Assembly: GCF_022201045.2 (NCBI RefSeq)
Contig: NC_068558.1
Location: 39,451,501-39,515,500, forward strand
Length of the DNA: 64,000 nucleotides
Origin: Citrus sinensis
Lineage: Eukaryota; Streptophyta; Magnoliopsida; Sapindales; Rutaceae
Reading direction: 5' to 3'
Of the stretch, positions 57,923-64,000 are shown one piece after another. The position numbers and the translations under genes were made by a program. The notes under the pieces are model-generated. The model was not told where the DNA came from. It did no database searches and worked only from the letters and a program-made list of their open reading frames with translations. Numbering within the stretch: position 1 is the first letter of the stretch; every line of letters begins with the position of its first letter.

Positions 57923-59411
57923 GCAATTCCAAACGGGTCCTTAACGGAGGTATCAAACTAAATGAAAAAAAAAAAAAAGAAGAAGATTAGAATTGTGGTT
58001 GGATCCAATCAGGGCTCCGAAGGGGCTTGAGTCCCTCGTGGGCCTTGAAGTTGCTTTAAATAAAAATTGTAAGCCCTTTGTGTGGCTTTGAAGTTTTAAA
58101 GTGTGAAACTGTTAAAACCCAACAAAATTCCTCAACGTCCTCCAATTTTAGATATGTTTTAGTAAGATAATTTAACATTTTAATATAAAACAATTACTTT
58201 ATATTCTAATTTTTAGTTTCAAAATTTTGTGCTTACGACTCTCTTTCTCAATTTTTTTTTCTTATATCCTCTTTAGATCTACTGCTTCCAAGATGATTAA
58301 GAATCCCCCACCTAGAAAATTGTTATGAAATCAAATCAAAAGTTTTTTCCTTTCAAATTGAAAAAAAATTTACTCTTTAACTCTTTTTTTTTTTTTTAAA
58401 TTGGTAATGTCGCCACCGTGAATCGTTTTATTTGCACTAAGTTCTTTCTGGATTAAATTCCTGAATCCGCCATTGATTAGAACTCCAAAATCCACACATA
58501 AATGCCTCTTACAGTATAATAAAGAGGAGAAGATTTTAGGATTAAGATATTTTTAATGTTTGGTGAGGACTGATGTGGCTTTATTTGTTTATTTTTTTCC
58601 TAAAGACCGAACGTACTTGAATTAAAATTAAGATATTTCATACTTGCGATTAATTGATGGACTGGTATATGTTATATTTACTTACATTAATTACATTTTA
58701 AAGAATTTTCACTTAAATATTGACAAAGTAAATAGAATCAGTTGAATAGCATAAAAAAGATTAATTTTAATTCGTTGAATTAATCATTTACGAAAAATAA
58801 TTGAAATACACATTGTATATTGTTTTTATTTCAAGCAATTAAATAATACTCTAAAGTGTTAGAAGTTAGGAATATTTTAAAAATGTATTAAGCATCCACA
58901 TGTCAAATAGATATAACATGAAATAAAGGATTAATTCTTATTGCTTGCATGTTTACTTTGAATTAAAATTCTCTCATGATTTTATCTCCTCTCGAGTAAA
59001 AATTATATATGAATGACTGATAGTTAATAAAAAATAAATAAATAAATTTAATTGTATCCGTACACTATCACTTAAACATATACGACATAAGATTTTTAAA
59101 AGCTGATGAGAGCGCATATTATAAGAAGATCTTTATCCGTTTGGCTTTACCTGTGAGATTCAGTTGTTGTGGGCATCCCACCAATCTCACGGCAAAGGCT
59201 CATCCCCAGCTAGGTTTAGGTCCCATAATGAGATTCAGTATTAAAATATTAGTAATAATAATTGTCTTTTTATTAATTTGCCGGTGCATTACCGAATTTG
59301 AGGAATAGGATCCAATGTATGAAAATTCTATATTAACTAAATTCAGCTGTGGTTAATTAAAAAATTATTTTAAGAGAATAATTTAATTCAACTAAGGTTC
59401 GATTTTATCTA
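57923..59411. other. Gene-free stretch
   Basis: Starts with ACGCAATTCCAAACGGGTCC, a sequence of the style seen at MITE ends, so the hAT element may sit inside an older one. The remainder is A/T-rich with no recognised feature. Confidence 0.45.
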
Positions 59412-59812
59412 CATAAATGCTAAACACCTTTGTATTTCCAAATCCTGTAATTGGTGATTATATATATATATATTGTCTTCATCATCGTCAATCGCTTCTC
59501 CATTATCTACATCTTCCTGTGTCAGCACCATAACCTTCTTTAATGGCTTCGTAATATCAACCGAAATCCTCGATCTGACAAATTTCCTATACATTCTCCT
59601 GATGAATCCGTTTGAACTTCTCTAACATTACCAATTGACTCTCCCAGAATTATTACCGTCTCCTTATTCATGCACATTATGGGTACTTTGTGGATTTGAA
59701 CCCAGAATAATGCATGACTAAAATCTTGCTTATTGGCATCTCTCATACCAGATGGCTCAGTGAGGACAATAAGAGCTCTGTTAAAATGCCATGGACGACC
59801 ATTGATTGAAGG
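59412..59812 (-). pseudogene. LINE-associated DUF4283 / zinc-knuckle ORF fragment
   Basis: Minus-strand reading gives INGRPWHFNRALIVLTEPSG and then ALFWVQIHKVPIMCMNKETV followed by LGESIGNVREVQTDSSGECI. A frameshift near 59590 leads to RSRISVDITKPLKKVMVL. This order is the N-terminal ORF of plant non-LTR (LINE) retrotransposons, with the DUF4283 core and RISVDITKPLK segment. The zinc knuckle, endonuclease and reverse transcriptase are missing, so it is a short, broken relic. Confidence 0.8.
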
Positions 59813-61142
59813 GGTGTAATGTACTTAAAAAAAATCAAGAGATATTTTTGTTGACATTAAAAATGTAATGAACGTTTGATTGACATCTTCAAATGGTGCA
59901 CTGTGCCCCAATTTTGCTTTTTTGCGCATTTACCACATACTTTGTATCCGAAGAGAGTGAAGTTTAAATGTATCGTTGGCATCTTCAAACAGTGCCCCTG
60001 CTGCACAGTACCCCCAATTTTGTATTTTTGTGCATTTACCATTAGACCTCGTAAAAGAGTGGTTTCAACGGCAAGGATGTGTTAATAGTATAACCAAATT
60101 TTAAAATATTAAAGATTTCAAATTTTTTACATATAAATCCGGATTGCTTCAAATTTATAAAATTTTTAAAACCATTGTCTTTTCTTCCTTCGTAAGTGTA
60201 AAAGTTACGGCAATAATAGAATTGAATCGTTGCAGCAAATGTTACGGCAATAATGAAGGCCTGATTACCGCAATAATTATCATTTTAATGATCGATTTCT
60301 GTTTTTGATATCTGTTAATTTAGTTATTGTGATTGTGAGAGATGACGAAGGAAAGTCCGTGCAATAAATTAAGAAGTCTTTTTCTATTTAAAGAGATGTA
60401 GATATCTTCTCAGTTGGTTGCCTGCACTTGGATTTCGTGAAGAAATGAGGAAGGAACTTTAATTGAATGTGAGAAGAGAAAAAAAAAATGATAATTTTAT
60501 TTTAGGTTTGGTTTGACTATAAATTGATTTATTGACTTACTGTAAGAAGAATTTGTAATTCGACAATTCCGTTTTAAATACAATTTATTTAAGTAAATTT
60601 TTTGTTAGTGGAGTTTTTTCAAAAAAAAAAAAAAGAATTTAGTTATTTAACTATCAATGAAATCTTTTATTAAAAATTATAAAATTATTTTAATTAATGA
60701 GTTTTCTAAAATTACGTTATGAAAAAAATGAAAAAAATTATTAAATAAATAATAATATGTTAAATATTTTAAAATTATAAAATATAATTTCCATTTTACT
60801 CTCAAATTCTTAAAATCTGAATTTTTACTAATAAAAATAAAATAATTTATTTAATCTTTAAAAACTCTATTAAAAAAACCAAACAATAATAAAAATAAAA
60901 ATAAAAGTAAAAACTTACGGGATTAAATTAATACTAATGATCATTAAATAAGCCATATTAAATAGACACTAAATCTAAATTTGTGATGAATGATTAAATG
61001 GAGAAACCCATGCTGAATTTGGACGAGAGGGGAAGTAGAATGGAAAAACAAAATTACAATTAAACTTGTAAATAAATTGCAAACAAAGAAAAAAGAAAGA
61101 GGTTCAAGTACAAAAAGACAAAAGAGGAATACAATGTTAGTA
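59813..61142. other. A/T-rich stretch
   Basis: Apart from the 59.9-kb duplication no gene, TIR or LTR was recognised. Confidence 0.45.
59879..60042. repeat. Tandem duplication of about 96 bp
   Basis: Two copies starting near 59879 and 59975 share TTG(A/G)CATCTTCAAA, CCCCAATTTTG and a (T)GCGCATTTACCA or GTGCATTTACCA end; the second has an extra GCCCCTGCTGC block. Identity is about 80-85 % by eye. Confidence 0.75.
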
Positions 61143-61143
61143 G

Positions 61144-62331
61144 GGGTGGCAATTTGATTCAGTATTTATTTATTTAATTCGAAGCGAATTAAATGAATTT
61201 AAGTTTGAAAAAATTAATTTATTTAATAAATAAGTGAATTCGATTCGATTCATTAATTAAATGAATCAAATCTGGGTTTGAAGACATTGATTTACTCATT
61301 CGTTTAATAAATGAGTGATAAAAATACAATCTATTCATTTATTATTTGTTTAATTGAATTCTTATTTGTTCTTAAATATTTAAGAAAAAAATTAAAATTT
61401 GAAGGTTAATCTAATAATTATAAATAATAATAAGACAATATATAAATGAAATAAAAAATTTATAGTTTAATTATTTATTGGGTAATTTTTAAAAACTTCC
61501 CCTGAGGTTTGGGCTTGTTGCAAATAGATGGCGAGAATTAATTTATTTGTAAAAAACCCCCTACCGTCAGTTAAGTTTAACATTGACCGTTAGTTGACCG
61601 TGCAAAGACAATATTACCCTTAACAATAGTTTATAAACGAAAATAACTAAAAAAAATCAAAATTATTAACTATTTTACCCTTTTTAAATTATTGATATTT
61701 TCTTAAAGTTCCTATAAAAAAGTTAAAATTAAAAAATTAAAAAATTAAAAAATTCTCTTTAAATTATTGATATTTCCTTAAAATTCCTACAAGAAAGATA
61801 AAATTAAAAATTTAAAAATGAAATAGTCATAATTTTTACCTATGATATTGTAAATTTTTAGAATTGACAAGGATAAAATTGTCAAAAAATAGGGTTTGTG
61901 CTTTTTGCACCAATAATTTTGATTTTTTTTAGTTATTTTCGTTTACAAACTATTGTTAAGGGTAATATTGTCTTTGCATGGTCAACTAATGGTCAATGTT
62001 AAACTTAACTGACGGTAGGGGATTTTTTACAAATAAATCAATTCTCGCCATCTACTTGCAACAAGCCCAAATCTTAGGGGAGATTTTTAAAAATTACCCA
62101 TTATTTATTTAACTTTTATAAACTAATTCATATTCAATTCAATTTGTTATGGATTCATTTATTATTAAGCTAAACGAATAATAAACGAATTTAGATTCAA
62201 TTAGTTTATTAATCCTATTAAACGAATCAATCCAAATATTCGTTTAATAAATGAATCAAATCCAAATCCACAGAATTTTGACCCAATTCGTTTAGAATTT
62301 AATTCAATTATTCGTTTTACCAGCCTAAGTG
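61144..62331. mobile_element. Probable hAT-like element hosting a nested Mutator-like MITE
   Basis: Left TAGGGGTGGCAATTTGATTC is a common hAT-type terminus. The right side, in reverse complement, reads TTAGGCTGGTAAAACGAATA and continues with ATTAAATTCTAAACGAATT, matching the left ATTTAATTCGAAGCGAATT. Repeated TCGTTTAATAAATGA-type motifs fill both subterminal parts. A flanking 8-bp duplication is only partly visible (ATGTTAG versus GTGTCAG), so boundaries are approximate. Confidence 0.55.
61480..62099. mobile_element. Mutator-like long-TIR MITE with 9/10-bp TSD, nested
   Basis: 620 bp. Left GGGTAATTTTTAAAAACTTC and right end in reverse complement GGGTAATTTTTAAAAATCTC are the tips of about 200-bp inverted repeats sharing GGGCTTGTTGCAA, ATGGCGAGAATT, CCGTCAGTTAAGTTTAACAT and AAGACAATATTACCCTTAAC. 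The direct repeat ATTATTTATT occurs on both sides (61470-61479 and 62100-62109). The unpaired centre is A/T-rich with no ORF. It sits inside the hAT-like element. Confidence 0.93.
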
Positions 62332-63732
62332 TCAGAGGTGTACCATAATTTTGTCCTAGTGGGCGTGGTAAATTTAATAAGATTTTATACGATTCTGTTA
62401 GAACCCAAAAAAAATATATATATATATTACATGCGTTTTACCTAAGAATCTTAATTTCCTAAAATTGACTCATAAAATAAATGGCTATGTTCCCAGTGTA
62501 TCAACAATACAAATCAGTCAATTAGATTAAAATATACAGCACAAAATCATCCGAAAACACTCACAGTCACCACAACAATTCCCGACAACTTCCACTAAAA
62601 TATTCAATAAGCACTCTCAATATCTCAATAATAATCAAATTGCCAACAACTTCCACCAACAATAACAGTTAAGTAATGAATAAGCAACAATAACCAAATA
62701 AGTACAACATATAAAATAAGTACAAATTCACAAGATGCAAGATTTTTTATTAGGAAACCTTTGATTCTCATGATCTACGGTAAAAACCTCCACAGGTAAT
62801 TGCGTCCCCAAATTAATGAAGTAATTCACTATGAAAACAATATGAATTTACAATAATTCAAGAACAATTACAAAATATCACTCTTAAGCACCTCACATCA
62901 AAATCTTATTGTGTCAACCCTCACCTCACCATCCTAAAAAAATTTCCCTCTACACGTCAAAATCTCCTCAAAAAATAAAGATAAAAGGTAATGGGTATGT
63001 AAGTATCCGTCACAGAATTAACAACTTCAAGCACAGATAAATTCCATCCCCGTGATTGACGAGGCTAAATTGGAAGCAAGAAAGTCGAGGCTAAATTTTG
63101 TTTTTCGATTTTGAAAAATAAAGCTATCTCAGTCTAATAATGAAAGGTTCAATAATGAATCATGAAAAATCTGTCAGTAAACAACAGAGATTCTCGAGCA
63201 AAATCTTAACCTTCTAAAGCTGTCACATTAACAGAATACATTTCAAAAATTAAGCAACGAATGAGGATATAGCATTTGTAACAAAGGCAGTTTAACAAGA
63301 TTATTTAAGAATTAAAAAAAATGCATCAAAGAAAATTGGTTGGAATAGAACCCTTCAATATATCTAACAATACGATGGACAAACAAGTATTAACTTACTA
63401 ATTACAAAAAGAAAGCTTTTATAAATTAGCTTTCCATGGGCGTCAATTGATACAAAAAACACAAGTATACACCACCTTGTTCCTGTAAATGATTTTTCTA
63501 TACTAAACAATTAACACTTGCAATGACATTAGAACAAAATCCAAAAATTTCTGGATACATGACAAAATCTGGGGGTATGGAAGGAACCTTTTGTGTGTAT
63601 ATCTCGGTGTTTCCTATGAATAAACACAGATGCCAAAAAACATACTTGATGTGGACTTCCATTCACTAAAATTTTTTGGTACTTCCGGTCCTGAAAAACT
63701 CCAAAAAAGTATGGATGAACTACCGGCATCTT
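62332..63732. other. Probable 3' flank or UTR of a minus-strand gene, plus unassigned DNA
   Basis: Contains an (AT)n run near 62413-62426. The part nearest 63732 may be 3' UTR of the gene whose last exon is proposed at 63733-63775. No domain-bearing ORF. Confidence 0.4.
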
Positions 63733-63775
63733 TCAGCCACTAGCCGTGTCATTTTCACTGTCTTCACTGTCATCA
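63733..63775 (-). CDS. Candidate last exon of a gene extending beyond the window
   Basis: On the minus strand an acceptor-like ATGCAG is followed by 43 nt encoding DDSEDSENDTASG and a TGA stop (after one leading base). An acidic Ser/Asp/Glu tail is common at protein C-termini, and the T-rich sequence before the AG fits an intron end. The rest of the gene would lie past 64000 or in exons not recognised. Family unknown. Confidence 0.35.
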
Positions 63776-64000
63776 CTGCATTTGCATGTTCAGAAAATAA
63801 CTCAACTAACAACCGTAAACATAGAAGTGAAGGTAATAATGGGCAGACCAGTATAGAAATACAATAAGATTATTCGCATGAAAGGCTCATAGAAGTGAAG
63901 GTAATAAATTCAGTAAAGAATGCAGACGATATACATTGTTGCACATGGGAATGATCTAATTGAAGTAGGTTAAGGGATCCCCCTCACTTAATAAAATATA

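Noticed and set aside
1..64000. CRISPR-like arrays
   Set aside because: The tandem repeats found have two or three long units without spacers, and the sequence is clearly a plant nuclear genome.
1..64000. Biosynthetic cluster or other co-operating gene set
   Set aside because: The complete genes belong to unrelated families (HSF, TIP, GOST, AMT1, CSL4, S-lectin, neprosin) with no shared pathway or tandem paralogues.

Overview
The window looks like nuclear DNA of a eudicot plant. It is AT-rich, with GT-AG introns of about 0.1 to 2.3 kb, plant-specific gene families, a tRNA-derived SINE and many small DNA transposons. A woody rosid such as Citrus is a guess from general appearance only. No bacterial, organellar or CRISPR features were seen, and no tRNA or rRNA gene was recognised.

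Layout. Positions 1-10.6 kb hold the last exon of a class A1 heat-shock factor (+), a three-exon tonoplast aquaporin of the TIP3/TIP4 pore type (-), a two-exon plastid-targeted membrane protein of unknown function (-) and an intronless GOST/CAND-type seven-transmembrane protein (-). An intronless AMT1;2-type ammonium transporter (-) lies at 13.2-14.7 kb. Then 14.8-20.7 kb is gene-free, with a SINE flanked by a perfect 16-bp target duplication and a long-TIR element with a 9-bp duplication. From 20.7 to 30.9 kb two minus-strand genes follow: a nine-exon plastid-type membrane protein (307 aa, with a GC-AG intron) and the RNA exosome cap subunit CSL4 (six exons, 198 aa). Their large introns carry an LTR-like piece, a 67-bp triple tandem repeat and an interrupted inverted-repeat transposon. 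At 32.3-33.6 kb is a G-type lectin S-receptor ectodomain that stops before any transmembrane segment or kinase.

From 35.8 to 48.4 kb the window is mostly mobile DNA: a PIF/Harbinger-like element, two copies of one Mutator-like long-TIR family (each with an exact 9-bp duplication), a decayed FAR1-type MULE with one of those copies nested in its right TIR, an LTR-like block, and two similar fragments of a clade-B PP2C gene on either side of the MULE. A seven-exon neprosin-domain (DUF239) gene on the minus strand fills 49.9-53.9 kb. The rest, to 64 kb, holds a hAT element with a nested inverted repeat, a LINE (DUF4283) relic, another 9/10-bp-duplication element nested in a hAT-like one, and probably the last exon of a further minus-strand gene.

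The host genes are unrelated housekeeping, transport and stress genes and do not form a pathway or cluster. The distinctive content is the layered transposon landscape, where several insertions can be ordered in time from nesting and target duplications. All exon joins were made by eye from splice signals and reading-frame continuity and are not supported by transcript data.
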